From Spirochaetaceae bacterium bin103 (lineage in GTDB: Bacteria; Spirochaetota; Spirochaetia; SZUA-6; Bin103), in assembly GCA_002238925.1 (NCBI GenBank), contig MPNH01000042.1, forward strand, positions 1-49,906: 49,906 nucleotides of DNA, read 5' to 3'. This document shows, piece after piece, positions 41,174 through 49,906 of this stretch. The notes below the pieces were generated by a model. It worked only from the letters and a program-made list of their open reading frames with translations, was not told where the DNA came from and did not search any database. The translations under genes and the position numbers were made by a program. Every line of letters starts with the position of its first letter. Within the stretch, counting starts at the first letter, position 1.

Positions 41174-44100
41174 TCCGTCCATGCCTCGTTTACCTCGGGC
41201 ACCTCGCGCAGTTGTGCCAGTACGTCCGGTGCGCCGTCTACGCGCAGAATATGGTTTGCCCTGATCACCCACTCCCGGTCGCCGCCCATGCAGTGGATGA
41301 ACAGCTCCAGGTCGCCGCGCGCGGCCATGCAGCGTTCGCGCAGTTCGAGCAGCCGGTCGTCGGACACCGTGCTGTCGAGGCGCAGGTGCAGGGTGCGCGC
41401 GACGCGGTCGGGAAGCTGGTGCGGATCGCTCAGCGCGTCGACCAGCACCTTCGGCTCGCCCCGGGAGCGGTCGACGGTGCCGGTGGCCGCCACCACCGTG
41501 CCGCCCTCGAGCAGTTCACGGCTGGCGCTGAACGGATCGGCGAAGATCACCAGCTCGGCCGAGCCGCTCATGTCCTCGAGCGCGGCGAACGCCATCTGCC
41601 GCCCGCCGCGCGTCTGGATCTCGCGCACTTCGCCGACCACCCCGATCACGGTGACCTTGCGCTCGCCCTTGGCGCCCTCGCGCGCCCAGGAGCCGAGCTC
41701 GGCAAGCGGGACCGCCGCCTTGCGCGCGGCGATCTCGCGGTAGTCGTCGAGCGGATGGCCGGAAAAGAACATGCCGAGCGCCTCCTTCTCCATGCGCAGC
41801 ACTTCGCTCTGCGGCCACGGCTCGTGCACCTCGAGCGCGTAGCTCGGCAGTTCGCCGGCGTCCTCTCCGAACAGCGACTGCTGTCCGTAGCGGCGGCTCT
41901 CCTTGTCGGCCGAAACCTGCTCCAGCACCCGTTCGAGATTGCCGGTCAGCGTAGCGCGGTCCTGGTCTGCCACCAGGCCGTCGAACGCGCCGACCTGCAC
42001 CAGCGTCTCCAGCACCTTGCGGTTGACCTGCCCGAGTTCCACCCGCTCGAGGAATTCGGTAAAGCTTGCATAGGGCCCGGCCTCCTCGCGCTGTGCGACG
42101 ATCTCCGCCACCGCGCCGGTACCGACATTCTTGATCCCCTGCAGGCCAAACACAATGCGCCCGTCGACCACGGAGAAGTCGCCGGTGGAACGGTTGACGT
42201 CGGGCGGCAGCACCTCCAGGCCCATATCGCGCGCCTCGCCGATGTAGTCGGCGAGCTTGTCGGTGTCCGCCATCTCGTTGGTCAGGTTGGCGGCCATGAA
42301 TTCTGCCGGATAGTGCGCCTTGAGGTAGGCGGTCTGCAGCGACAGGATCGAATACGCGGCGGCGTGCGGCTTGGCGAAACCGTACTCCGCGAACGGCGCG
42401 AGCATGTCGAACAGATCCTCCGCCACCCGCTTCCGGTGGCCCTTCTCGGCCGCACCGCTGATGAACCGCTCGCGCTGCTGCGCCATCTCCGCCGTCTTCT
42501 TCTTGCCCATGGCGCGGCGCAGGATGTCGGCCTGGCCGAGCGAATAGCCGGCCACGAGCTGGGCGATCTTCATCACCTGCTCCTGGTAGATAATGACGCC
42601 GTAAGTCTCTTCGAGCACTTCCCGCAGTTCCGGCAGCGGGTATTGCACGGGGCGGCGGCCCGCCTTGGCCTCGATGAACTGGTCCATGAACTGCATCGGT
42701 CCGGGGCGGTACAGCGAGGTAAGGGCCATCAGGTCCTGGATCCGCTGCGGCCGGGCGCGGGTCAGCAGGCCGCGCATGCCGGGGCTCTCGAACTGGAACA
42801 CGCAGGTGGCCTTGCCCTCGCCGAGCATCCGGTAGGTGTCGGCGTCGTCCTCGGGAATCGCCGCCAGGTCGAACGGGGTGTCGCCGGGCGCCTGCCGGGA
42901 ACGAATCAGCCGCACCGTGTTCTCGATCACGGTGAGCGTCTTGAGACCGAGAAAGTCCATCTTTACCAGGCCGCAGCCCTGCAAGATGTCCTCGCCGGTG
43001 TACTGGGTGGAGATCGCGCCGCTGCGCGTATCGCGGTACAGCGGCACGTAGTTGGTGAGCGCGTCACGCCCAATCACGATGCCGGCGGCGTGCGTGGAGG
43101 CGTGCCGCGACAGTCCCTCCAGCTTCAGGCTGATGTCGAGCAGATCGGCATAGGCGCCGCCGCGCTCGCGAACGGCACGCAGCCCCGGCTCCTGGGCGAT
43201 CGCGTTTTTCAGGTTGCTCTTCGGCCCGCCCGGCACCAGCTTGGCCACGGCATCCGCCTCCGCGTAGGGGATGTCGAGCACGCGCGCCACGTCGCGGATC
43301 GCCGCCCGCGCCTTGAGCGTCCCGAAGGTAATGATCTGGGCCACGCGGTCGCTGCCGTACTTCTCGGCCACGTACGCTATCACCTCACCGCGCCGCTCGT
43401 AGCAGAAGTCGATATCGAAATCCGGCATCGACACCCGCTCCGGGTTGAGGAACCGTTCGAACACCAGGCCGTAGGTGAACGGATCGATGTCGGTAATGCG
43501 CAGGGCATACGCCACCAGCGAGGCCGCCCCCGAGCCGCGCCCCGGCCCCACCGGCAGCTTGCGGCGCCGCGCGAACGCGATGAAGTCCCACACGATAAGG
43601 AAGTAGCCGGCGTAACCCATGGTCTCGATCACACCGAGTTCGTAGTCGAGGCGGGTGCGCAACTCCGGCGTGACGGCGGCGTAGCGCTCGGCCAGGGCGA
43701 CACCGGCGATGTGGCGCAGGTACGACTCCTGGGTGTGGCCGTCGGGCACCTCGTAATCCGGCAGCAGCGGTCCCGGACGCGGAATTTCGAGCTGGCAGCG
43801 CTCGGCCACCTGCAGGGTGTTGTGCACCGCCTCCGGCACGCCGTCGAACAGGCGCAGCATCTCCGCTTCGTCCTTGAAGTAGAACTGCTGGCTGTCAAAG
43901 CGCAGACGGTCGGTGTCGGACAGGCGCTTGCCGGTGCCGATGCAGATCAGCACGTCCTGGGCCCGGGCATCGTCGCTGCTGGCGTAGTGCACGTCGTTGG
44001 TGGCCACCAGCGGGATCTCGGTGCGGCGCGCCATTTCGATGAGCGCCCGGTTCAGGGTGGCCTGCTGCTGCAACCCGTGATCCTGCAACTCCAGGTAGAA

Positions 44101-44631
44101 GTTGCCGGGACCGAACAGGTCGCGGTAGGTCACCGCCAGGTCGGTGGCCTCGGCGATGCGTTCGTCGCCGATCAGGGCCGGGATCTTGGCGGACAAGCAG
44201 CCGGAGAACCCGATCAGGCCGTCGGCGTGGCTGGCGAGCACCTCCTCGTCGATCCGCGGCCGGTAGTAGAACCCCTCGGTATAGCCGATGGTGGAGAGCT
44301 GCATCAGGTTGCGGTAGCCGGTCTCGTTGCGCGCCAGCAGGCCCATGTGGTAGCTGCGCGACGCGCGTTCGCCGTCCTGGCTGCCTTGCGCGGCGCCGCG
44401 GTCGTGGCGCGATTCGCGGCTGAGGTAGCACTCGGTGCCGACCAGCGGCGTCACGCCGCGCGCCCGGCACGCATCGTGAAAGGCTACGGCGCCGAACATC
44501 GCGCCATGGTCGGTCAGTGCCAGGTGGCTCATGCCGCAGGCCACCGCCTTGTCGACCAGGGCGTCGATCGATGCCGCCCCGTCAAGCAGCGAGTAGTCGG
44601 AATGGACGTGCAGGTGGACGAATCGCGACAT
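41170..44631 (-). CDS. dnaE: DNA polymerase III alpha subunit
   Basis: A 1153-residue replicative polymerase of the DnaE1 type. The N-terminal PHP domain keeps HLHVHSDYSLLDG and LALTDHGAMFG; the palm holds PDFDIDF with catalytic Asp at about 404, 406 and 408; a helix-hairpin-helix region and an OB domain follow (VTVIGVVGEVREIQTRGGRQ). A likely beta-clamp binding peptide GQQSLFG lies near residue 915. The long open frame on the opposite strand is a GC-driven shadow. It begins the five-gene run dnaE-hom-yggT-recG-rsmD. Confidence 0.98.
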   Translation of the reverse strand: MSRFVHLHVHSDYSLLDGAASIDALVDKAVACGMSHLALTDHGAMFGAVAFHDACRARGVTPLVGTECYLSRESRHDRGAAQGSQDGERASRSYHMGLLARNETGYRNLMQLSTIGYTEGFYYRPRIDEEVLASHADGLIGFSGCLSAKIPALIGDERIAEATDLAVTYRDLFGPGNFYLELQDHGLQQQATLNRALIEMARRTEIPLVATNDVHYASSDDARAQDVLICIGTGKRLSDTDRLRFDSQQFYFKDEAEMLRLFDGVPEAVHNTLQVAERCQLEIPRPGPLLPDYEVPDGHTQESYLRHIAGVALAERYAAVTPELRTRLDYELGVIETMGYAGYFLIVWDFIAFARRRKLPVGPGRGSGAASLVAYALRITDIDPFTYGLVFERFLNPERVSMPDFDIDFCYERRGEVIAYVAEKYGSDRVAQIITFGTLKARAAIRDVARVLDIPYAEADAVAKLVPGGPKSNLKNAIAQEPGLRAVRERGGAYADLLDISLKLEGLSRHASTHAAGIVIGRDALTNYVPLYRDTRSGAISTQYTGEDILQGCGLVKMDFLGLKTLTVIENTVRLIRSRQAPGDTPFDLAAIPEDDADTYRMLGEGKATCVFQFESPGMRGLLTRARPQRIQDLMALTSLYRPGPMQFMDQFIEAKAGRRPVQYPLPELREVLEETYGVIIYQEQVMKIAQLVAGYSLGQADILRRAMGKKKTAEMAQQRERFISGAAEKGHRKRVAEDLFDMLAPFAEYGFAKPHAAAYSILSLQTAYLKAHYPAEFMAANLTNEMADTDKLADYIGEARDMGLEVLPPDVNRSTGDFSVVDGRIVFGLQGIKNVGTGAVAEIVAQREEAGPYASFTEFLERVELGQVNRKVLETLVQVGAFDGLVADQDRATLTGNLERVLEQVSADKESRRYGQQSLFGEDAGELPSYALEVHEPWPQSEVLRMEKEALGMFFSGHPLDDYREIAARKAAVPLAELGSWAREGAKGERKVTVIGVVGEVREIQTRGGRQMAFAALEDMSGSAELVIFADPFSASRELLEGGTVVAATGTVDRSRGEPKVLVDALSDPHQLPDRVARTLHLRLDSTVSDDRLLELRERCMAARGDLELFIHCMGGDREWVIRANHILRVDGAPDVLAQLREVPEVNEAWTE

Positions 44632-44733
44632 GCGCTACCGGCGGCACCTTAGTCTGCCGGGGGCCCGGCGTCCAGCCCGGCCGCGGCCCCGCGGCATCGG
44701 GTCGGGGCGGGCGCCCGCGGTGCGAACTCCCAC

Positions 44734-46011
44734 TCAGGCGTTCGGGCGCGAGCCGCCGCCGGCGCGCAGATGAGCGCGAATGGCCGCCAGCTTGGCGGCC
44801 TCCACCGGATCGTTGCTCACCCGGACCAGGTACTCCAGGAAGAACGCCGCCAGGATCGCGACCAGGAACGCGGTGAACGCGCCGATCACGCACACCAGGG
44901 CGCGGTTCGGCCAGTGGCTTAGCTCCGGCACCTCGACCGGCTCGATCACCTGGAACGTGCGGGACGGGTCGGTTTCGTCGATCCGGGTCAACTCATACTG
45001 CTGGCGCAGCACCGAGTAGAGCTGTTCCTGCAACTCGAGGTCGCGGCTCAGGTTGAGATATTCGGCCGCCACCCCCGGCAGTTCGTCGCGCGGGATGGTC
45101 TGCGGGGAGAAGGAGCTGAACCCGCTCTGCAGTTCGTCCAGCACCCGGCGCACGATGTCGATTTCGCTCTGCAACTGCACGACCGAGGCATCGGTGTCGG
45201 GCAGGTACTCGCGCAGCGACTGCAATTCCACCTCCTTGGTAAGCAATTCGCGCTTGTATTCGGCCAGCAGGCGGCCCGACTCGGTCGACTGTTCCTGGAT
45301 GTCGACGATGCCCTTGGCGCGGTGAAACGCGACCAGGCGGTCCTGCGCCGCCTGCCGATCGGCGCTGACCGCGGACAGGCGCTCTTCCACGTGCTGCTTG
45401 CGCAGCGACACCGTCTCCATGGTCAGGGCGCGGAACCGCTGCTCGAGGAGCACCAGGATGCGGGCCAGCACGGCGGCGGCGAACTCCGCGTCGTGGTCCT
45501 CAAAGGTGACGGTGAGGATGGCCGACTCCGGGTCGAACTCGTGCTGCAGCGACTCCGCAACCAGGCTGCGCGCGGCACTGCGCGGATACTCGGCAGCGCG
45601 GAACCGCTCGGTCAGGCCAAACTCGTCGATGACCCGATCGTGGATCGTCCGTCCCGCCAGCAACTCCTGCGCCAGAGCCGCGCTGCTGTTGCCGGCGGAA
45701 ACACCGAGCAACTGCCCGAGGGCGCCCGATCCCTCGGACCCCAATGCCAGCGACGCCAGCCCCGAGGAATCATCCTCCGACAGCAGCACCTTGGCGTTCG
45801 GGCGATAGACGTCGCCGAGCAGATTCCACGCGCTGGTTGCGGGCAATACCAGGGACAACAGGGCATAGCCGAAGACCAGCAGCGTTCCGGCGACGGTGAC
45901 TGCGACGATCAACCAGCGGCGCTTCACCAGCACGCCCACCAGGTCGAGCAGCGACAGCGCGTCGTCGTGCTCGGCAGCCTCCAGGCGCTCCGCCGGCCGT
46001 TCGGAGCTCAC
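44734..46011 (-). CDS. Wzz-type polysaccharide chain-length determinant protein
   Basis: A 425-residue inner-membrane protein with a helix near residues 33-56 (WLIVAVTVAGTLLVFGYALL), a long periplasmic coiled-coil region (about 190-330, including AVSADRQAAQDRLVAFHRAK and YKRELLTKEVELQSLREYLP), and a second helix near 372-398 (ALVCVIGAFTAFLVAILAAF). This is the Wzz/GNVR topology that controls lengths of O-antigen, capsule or exopolysaccharide chains. VIEPVEVPELSHWPNRAL before the second helix is typical. No tyrosine-kinase domain is attached and no polysaccharide genes flank it in the window, so its polymer is unknown. Confidence 0.87.
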   Translation of the reverse strand: MSSERPAERLEAAEHDDALSLLDLVGVLVKRRWLIVAVTVAGTLLVFGYALLSLVLPATSAWNLLGDVYRPNAKVLLSEDDSSGLASLALGSEGSGALGQLLGVSAGNSSAALAQELLAGRTIHDRVIDEFGLTERFRAAEYPRSAARSLVAESLQHEFDPESAILTVTFEDHDAEFAAAVLARILVLLEQRFRALTMETVSLRKQHVEERLSAVSADRQAAQDRLVAFHRAKGIVDIQEQSTESGRLLAEYKRELLTKEVELQSLREYLPDTDASVVQLQSEIDIVRRVLDELQSGFSSFSPQTIPRDELPGVAAEYLNLSRDLELQEQLYSVLRQQYELTRIDETDPSRTFQVIEPVEVPELSHWPNRALVCVIGAFTAFLVAILAAFFLEYLVRVSNDPVEAAKLAAIRAHLRAGGGSRPNA

Positions 46012-46167
46012 TTGGCAGGGCAGGCGCGGACGCGCCCGGGACGGTGTTGCGGCGCCGCTGACGCCGGTGCTGCGCTTGGCTGTCGCTCAGACACGCCCCG
46101 GAAACTACCATTCATGGGCGCCGGCGGGCAACGGGTAGGGCTCCCGCGGGCCTGATTTGGCAGTACA
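46012..46167. other. Divergent spacer between the Wzz-type gene and ligA
   Basis: This 156-base region separates the minus-strand Wzz-type gene from plus-strand ligA and must hold at least one promoter. TACAAT at 46164-46169 resembles a -10 box but overlaps the first ligA ATG and has no matching -35. Nothing else stands out. Confidence 0.3.
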
Positions 46168-48330
46168 ATGGCCGCGGCCATGAACCCCGCGCATCGCGAC
46201 CGGCATGCGGAACTCGCCGCGCTGTTGCGTCGTTACGAGTACGAGTACCACGTCCTGGCCCGGCCGGCGGTGAGTGACGCGTCCTACGACCGGCTGTTCG
46301 ACGAGCTGTGCCGGCTGGAGGCCGACCACGCCGACCTGAAGCGTCCGGACTCGCCGAGCCAGCGCGTCGGTTCCGACCTGCGCCAGGACTTGCCGGAGGT
46401 GCCGCACACGGTACCGGTGCTGAGCCTGGACAAGGCGTACAGCGCCGCCGAGGTACACGCATGGATGGACAAGTGCGCCGCCGCGGCCGGCCACCCGCTG
46501 AGTTTCACCGTGGAGGAGAAGATCGACGGCTCGTCGATCGTCCTGTATTACCGCGCCGGCCTGCTGGAGCGGGCGGTGACGCGCGGCAACGGCGCGGTGG
46601 GCAACGACGTCACCGCCAACGTTAGGACGATCCGCTCGGTGCCGCTACGCCTGGCCGAGCCGCTGGAGGTAGCGGTGCGCGGCGAGATTTTCCTGCCGCT
46701 GGCGGCGTTCGCACGCCTCAACGCGGACGCCGAGGATGCGTACGCCAATCCGCGCAACTTCGCCGCCGGCGCCGTGCGGCGGGTCAAGAGCCGCGACGTG
46801 GCGGCCATTCCATTGCGGCTGATCGCCTATGAAGCGTTGTTCGCCGCCGGCCAGCCCTCTGACCATGCTTCGTCTCTGGAGCGGCTGCGCGAACTGGGCT
46901 TCCCGGTCAACGCGTCGAACGCGCTGCTGGTGGCGGACGAACAGCTCGACGCGGCACGTGCCCGCCATCCGCACTGGCGGGTCGCCCCCCCCGCGGCCCC
47001 CGCGCCGCTGGCCGACGTGGCGGCGCTGCTCGCGCAGGCTGCCGAGCGGCGCACCGGACTCGGCTACGAAATCGACGGCGTGGTGATCAAGGTGAACGAG
47101 GGCGCGGTGCGCGCTCAGCTCGGCGTGACCGGCCATCATCCGCGCTGGGCGCGGGCGTTCAAGTTCGACGCTCCGGAAGGACAGACTACGGTGCAGGGCA
47201 TTTCCATCCAGGTGGGCCGCACCGGGCGTATCACCCCGGTGGCGCGGGTGGCGCCGGTGGCGATTGGCGGTACCACGGTGGCCAACGTCACCCTGCACAA
47301 TCAACAGTATGTCGACACCCTGGAACTGGCCGTCGGTGACCAGGTGGCGGTGTCCCGGCGCGGCGACGTGATTCCCGCCGTGGAGCGCGTGCTGGACAAG
47401 AACACCGCCGGCAACACCACCTGGCGCATGCCGGAGCGCTGCCCGGCGTGCGCGCAGCCGCTGGAGCTGGCCGGCGCCCACCACTTCTGCCGCAACGAGC
47501 AGTGCCGCGACCAGGTACGCGGGCGCATCCACTTTTTCGCGGCCCGCGGCCAGATGGACATTGACAACCTCGGCAGCGAGACGCTCGACCAGCTCATCGA
47601 GCGCGGCGTGCTGCAGGATGTTGACGACATCTACCGGTTCGACAGCGGCCAGCTCCTGGACTGGGACGGCTTCGGCGAGCGCAAGGTGGCGCTGATCGAG
47701 GCGGGCATCGCGCGCAGCCGGGAGCAGCCGTTCCGGACCGTGCTGCCGGCGCTCGGCATGCCGGAAATCGGCCCCAACGCCACCGAGTTGCTGATTGCCG
47801 CCGGTTACCACGACATCGACAAGCTTCGCGACGCGGCCAAGAAGGGCGACCCGGAACCGCTCACCGCGATCGAGGGGATCGGCGAGCGCACCGCCGCCGC
47901 GTTGATCCGGCAGCTGACCGACCCGGCCAACGTACGCCGCATCGAGGCGCTCCGGGAGGCCGGCCTCAATTTTGCTGCGCCAGCCCCGACCGCGGCCGAC
48001 GATGCCGCCGGCGAGGGAGCATTTGCCGGCCAGACCTGGTGCGTGACCGGCAGTTTTGCCAAGTTCCGCCCGCGCGACCTGGCGGCTGCAGAGATCAGGG
48101 AGCGCGGCGGCCGCGTTACCGGCGGCGTTACCTCACGCACCACGCACCTGCTTGCCGGCCGTGCCGCCGGCGGCAAGCTGGCCAAGGCGCAGCGCCTCGG
48201 TGTGTCCGTGGTGTCGGAGGAACGGTTCCTGGAACTGCTTGAAGGCGAACCGGAGGCGCCTCCGGCCGGACCGGACGACGCCGTGCGCGAGCCCGCTACC
48301 CGGCCGCCCCCGAGCCCACCAGCTGAATGA
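46168..48330 (+). CDS. ligA: NAD-dependent DNA ligase
   Basis: A 720-residue ligase joining nicks in replication and repair. The NAD-binding Ia domain is at the N-terminus (YEYEYHVLARPAVSDASYDR). The adenylated lysine is K118 in EEKIDGSS. Downstream are the OB fold (VQVGRTGRITPVA-type stretch), a four-Cys zinc finger (CPACAQPLEL and CRNEQC), helix-hairpin-helix repeats (ALGMPEIGPNATELLIAAG) and a BRCT domain (QTWCVTGSFAKFRPRDLAAA). ATG at 46168 or 46180 could serve as start. The final ~25 residues are a low-complexity tail whose codons overlap the convergent DUF89 gene by 35 bases. Confidence 0.97.
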   Translation: MAAAMNPAHRDRHAELAALLRRYEYEYHVLARPAVSDASYDRLFDELCRLEADHADLKRPDSPSQRVGSDLRQDLPEVPHTVPVLSLDKAYSAAEVHAWMDKCAAAAGHPLSFTVEEKIDGSSIVLYYRAGLLERAVTRGNGAVGNDVTANVRTIRSVPLRLAEPLEVAVRGEIFLPLAAFARLNADAEDAYANPRNFAAGAVRRVKSRDVAAIPLRLIAYEALFAAGQPSDHASSLERLRELGFPVNASNALLVADEQLDAARARHPHWRVAPPAAPAPLADVAALLAQAAERRTGLGYEIDGVVIKVNEGAVRAQLGVTGHHPRWARAFKFDAPEGQTTVQGISIQVGRTGRITPVARVAPVAIGGTTVANVTLHNQQYVDTLELAVGDQVAVSRRGDVIPAVERVLDKNTAGNTTWRMPERCPACAQPLELAGAHHFCRNEQCRDQVRGRIHFFAARGQMDIDNLGSETLDQLIERGVLQDVDDIYRFDSGQLLDWDGFGERKVALIEAGIARSREQPFRTVLPALGMPEIGPNATELLIAAGYHDIDKLRDAAKKGDPEPLTAIEGIGERTAAALIRQLTDPANVRRIEALREAGLNFAAPAPTAADDAAGEGAFAGQTWCVTGSFAKFRPRDLAAAEIRERGGRVTGGVTSRTTHLLAGRAAGGKLAKAQRLGVSVVSEERFLELLEGEPEAPPAGPDDAVREPATRPPPSPPAE

Positions 48331-49510
48331 TGCCGCGGCGCCCGTTGATCAACCACTCGGGGTCGCGGCGGGCCAGTTGCGTGGCCTGGCCCGGCGCAAG
48401 GCCGGCCACGATCTCGCTTTTCAGCGTACGCAGAATGAGGGCCGGCGCCGGCAGGTAGCCGGCGATGGCGGCGACCTCGGCATCGGCCGGCCACTGCCGG
48501 TCGGAGAGCAACCGCCGGTAGTTGACGTCGCCCTTGAAAATGACCAGGTCCGCCTGCGCGAGCGCGCCGCTGATGCCGTCCGGCAGATCGGGGTAGTGGC
48601 GCGGTCCGTTCCAGAACCAGTGCGGCTGCAGGCGCAGGGAACCGGCGGCGAGCGCATCGGCAAGGCGGCGCCCGATCGCTTGCGCCGGCGGCGGCTGCGC
48701 GCTCAGCAGCGCCAGCGTGGCGTGCACGTCGGCGGCAGTGGCGTCGGACACGAAGAACGGTGCGTCCTTGACGTGCAGCCGCACCTGGCGGACGCCGGCG
48801 GCAAGCAGACGGTCGACCAGCGCCAAGTCGCAGGTCAGTTCGGCGCCGGCATTGTCGGTGGCGACGTCGACGCGCCGCGCGCGGGCAAGGCTGCCCAGCG
48901 CCGCGGCGGCGTGGTCGATCACCAGTTCATCCGCGGGGCCGGCGCCCGCGGCGGCGATCACCGAATCGGCGTGGCCGCGGTCGATCTCGTAGTTGGACAG
49001 GTCGACGCGGTTGCCCCACAACGACGAGCGCAGCAGCACCGCCAGCGCGGCGTCCGCCAGTTCGGCAGCCAGCCGCGGGCCGTTGCGTTCCAGCTCGGCC
49101 TGCTTGAGCCGGGCAAACGGATCGCTCCCGTAACCGGGCGCGGTGCGCTCGTAGTAGCCGGTGGCGGACAGCACGCGCAGGTAGAACGACGCTTCCGCCT
49201 CGTACCACGGCAGGTCCAGCCACGGCCGGCCGATCAGCGGGCGCAGCGCCTGCTGCCAGGCGCGCCGTTCCGCCGGCACCAGCGGCGGGCCGCCGCCGGC
49301 CGCGAACGGGTCGCTGAAGCGGCCGCCGCCGATCTCGCGCGCCAACGCGCGCAGGCCGGCCGCCGCGGCCGGCGCGAGGCCGCCGCCGGCGAGCAGGTCG
49401 GCGATGATCGAGTGCTTGCGCTGCTCGATGGTGCGGCGCGCGAACGAACCGGGCGTGCCGGTGTGCAGCGGCGGCGGCAGGATGGCGGGGGTGGCGGAAT
49501 CAGGTTTCAT
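48296..49510 (-). CDS. DUF89 / ARMT1-like damage-control phosphatase family protein
   Basis: A 404-residue protein of the DUF89 fold, closest by eye to the ARMT1-like subgroup. Markers are WGNRVDLSNYE near the middle, the metal-site DVATDNAGAELTCDLAL, VRLHVKDAPFFVSDAT and ADLVIFKGDVNYRRLLSDRQ. Members are metal-dependent phosphatases thought to remove damaged or excess sugar phosphates. ATG at 49510 was chosen because an upstream in-frame ATG at 49549 would overlap the divergent kinase start. Placement beside a sugar kinase would fit a clean-up role, but this is inference. Confidence 0.88.
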   Translation of the reverse strand: MKPDSATPAILPPPLHTGTPGSFARRTIEQRKHSIIADLLAGGGLAPAAAAGLRALAREIGGGRFSDPFAAGGGPPLVPAERRAWQQALRPLIGRPWLDLPWYEAEASFYLRVLSATGYYERTAPGYGSDPFARLKQAELERNGPRLAAELADAALAVLLRSSLWGNRVDLSNYEIDRGHADSVIAAAGAGPADELVIDHAAAALGSLARARRVDVATDNAGAELTCDLALVDRLLAAGVRQVRLHVKDAPFFVSDATAADVHATLALLSAQPPPAQAIGRRLADALAAGSLRLQPHWFWNGPRHYPDLPDGISGALAQADLVIFKGDVNYRRLLSDRQWPADAEVAAIAGYLPAPALILRTLKSEIVAGLAPGQATQLARRDPEWLINGRRGIIQLVGSGAAG

Positions 49511-49542
49511 CTGGCGCGTCGATTGGGTACCGTTACGCCGCA

Positions 49543-49906
49543 ATGACAAGCTGGGATGCGCCGGTGCTGGCCATCGACGTCGGTACGTCGGCGGTCAAGT
49601 GCGGCCTCGCGTACGGTGACGGCTCTATGGTCACGGCCGCACAGCCGGTGGCTACCAGGGCCGCTGCCGGCGGCGTGCACGAGGTGGACGCCGGCGACTG
49701 GCTGCGCGCCGCGGCCGCCTGCATCGGCGCACTCGGCGGGCCGCCCCGGGTGGCGGGCGGGGGGGGGCCCGCGGGGTGGGCGGGGGGGGTGGAACCGGGC
49801 AGGGGCCCCCCGGGGGTCCCCGCCGGCGGGGACGGGGAGCCGCTGCACCCGGCGATCACCTGGCTCGACCGCCGCAGCGGCGCCGAAGTCGAGTTGATCG
49901 CGGAGC
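49543..49906 (+). CDS. FGGY-family carbohydrate kinase, 3' end outside window
   Basis: The first 121 codons of an FGGY kinase, by its start most like xylulokinase. The phosphate-1 motif AIDVGTSAVKCGLAYGDG lies at residues 10-27, and HEVDAGDWLRAAAACIGAL and GEPLHPAITWLDRRSGAEVE match the family. Between them, 49741-49830 translates to a Gly/Pro/Trp-rich stretch (GGGGPAGWAGGVEPGRGPPG) where the family has a conserved GQMHG-like or TGNGP-like strand and loop. The frame is unbroken, which suggests base substitutions rather than indels. The substrate cannot be told from this part. Confidence 0.85.
   Translation, partial: MTSWDAPVLAIDVGTSAVKCGLAYGDGSMVTAAQPVATRAAAGGVHEVDAGDWLRAAAACIGALGGPPRVAGGGGPAGWAGGVEPGRGPPGVPAGGDGEPLHPAITWLDRRSGAEVELIAE

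Noticed and set aside
41212..44652. 1146-codon open frame on the plus strand
   Set aside because: It is the exact antisense of dnaE. Long antisense frames are expected in GC-rich DNA with strong third-position bias. The product is repetitive and His/Arg/Leu-rich with no domain.
44680..44700. GC palindrome GCCGCGGGGCCGCGGC between dnaE and the Wzz-type gene as terminator
   Set aside because: There is no T-run and such GC palindromes are common in this DNA, so it is not listed as a feature.
46164..46169. TACAAT as a -10 box for ligA
   Set aside because: It overlaps the ligA start codon and no -35 box lies at a suitable distance.
46645..47811. 388-codon minus-strand frame opposite ligA
   Set aside because: Antisense shadow of a clear ligA.

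Overview
The window is a GC-rich bacterial chromosome segment that reads mostly on the minus strand. Its core, about 36.4 kb down to 5.8 kb, is one nearly unbroken run of information-processing genes. In transcription order it is tRNA-Thr, rpmG, tRNA-Trp, secE, nusG, rplKAJL, rpoBC, rpsL, rpsG, fusA, tuf, then the S10, spc and alpha blocks (rpsJ through secY, rpmJ, rpsM, rpsK, rpsD, rpoA, rplQ). It carries 33 ribosomal proteins, RNA polymerase alpha/beta/beta', both main elongation factors, SecY, SecE, NusG and two tRNAs. The adk-map-infA group that often sits between secY and rpmJ is missing.

The most likely source is a spirochaete (Spirochaetota) with a high-GC genome; this is inference. 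Support comes from Asn at the RpoB position equivalent to E. coli 531 (a spirochaete signature tied to natural rifampicin resistance), the gene order tRNA-Thr/rpmG/tRNA-Trp/secE, the neighbourhood of RNase Y, a YmdB-type phosphoesterase and TlyA, and the wording of L11 and EF-Tu.

Layout. 1-537 (+): C-terminal part of a GerMN-domain protein, meeting tlyA tail to tail. 531-3817 (-): rny, a YmdB-like phosphodiesterase gene and tlyA, with a good promoter at 3852-3881. 3914-5752 (-): two membrane proteins I do not recognise. 5792-36391 (-): the ribosomal/transcription supercluster, with promoters visible before tRNA-Thr and before rpsL. 36530-44631 (-): a tight five-gene run dnaE, hom, yggT-like, recG, rsmD. 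44734-46011 (-): a Wzz-type chain-length protein standing alone. 46168-48330 (+): ligA. 48296-49510 (-): a DUF89/ARMT1-like protein. 49543-49906 (+): start of an FGGY sugar kinase that runs off the window.

Points worth a second look: a 115-bp GC-rich insertion bordered by 20-bp imperfect direct repeats exactly at the rplF/rplR junction, which shifts the rplR start frame; a roughly 135-residue acidic Ala/Glu/Pro-rich N-terminal extension on S17; S12 with Arg43 and Ala91, the first a known streptomycin-resistance substitution; RpoB Asn at the 531 site; a 13-bp tandem repeat in the rplJ-rplL spacer; a 190-nt leader before rpsL; a 14-bp tandem duplication in the gene after rplQ; and a stretch of G/C homopolymers in the FGGY kinase that looks like degraded sequence. 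No CRISPR array, prophage, transposase, toxin or defence gene was seen. No stretch longer than 300 bases lacks a gene.
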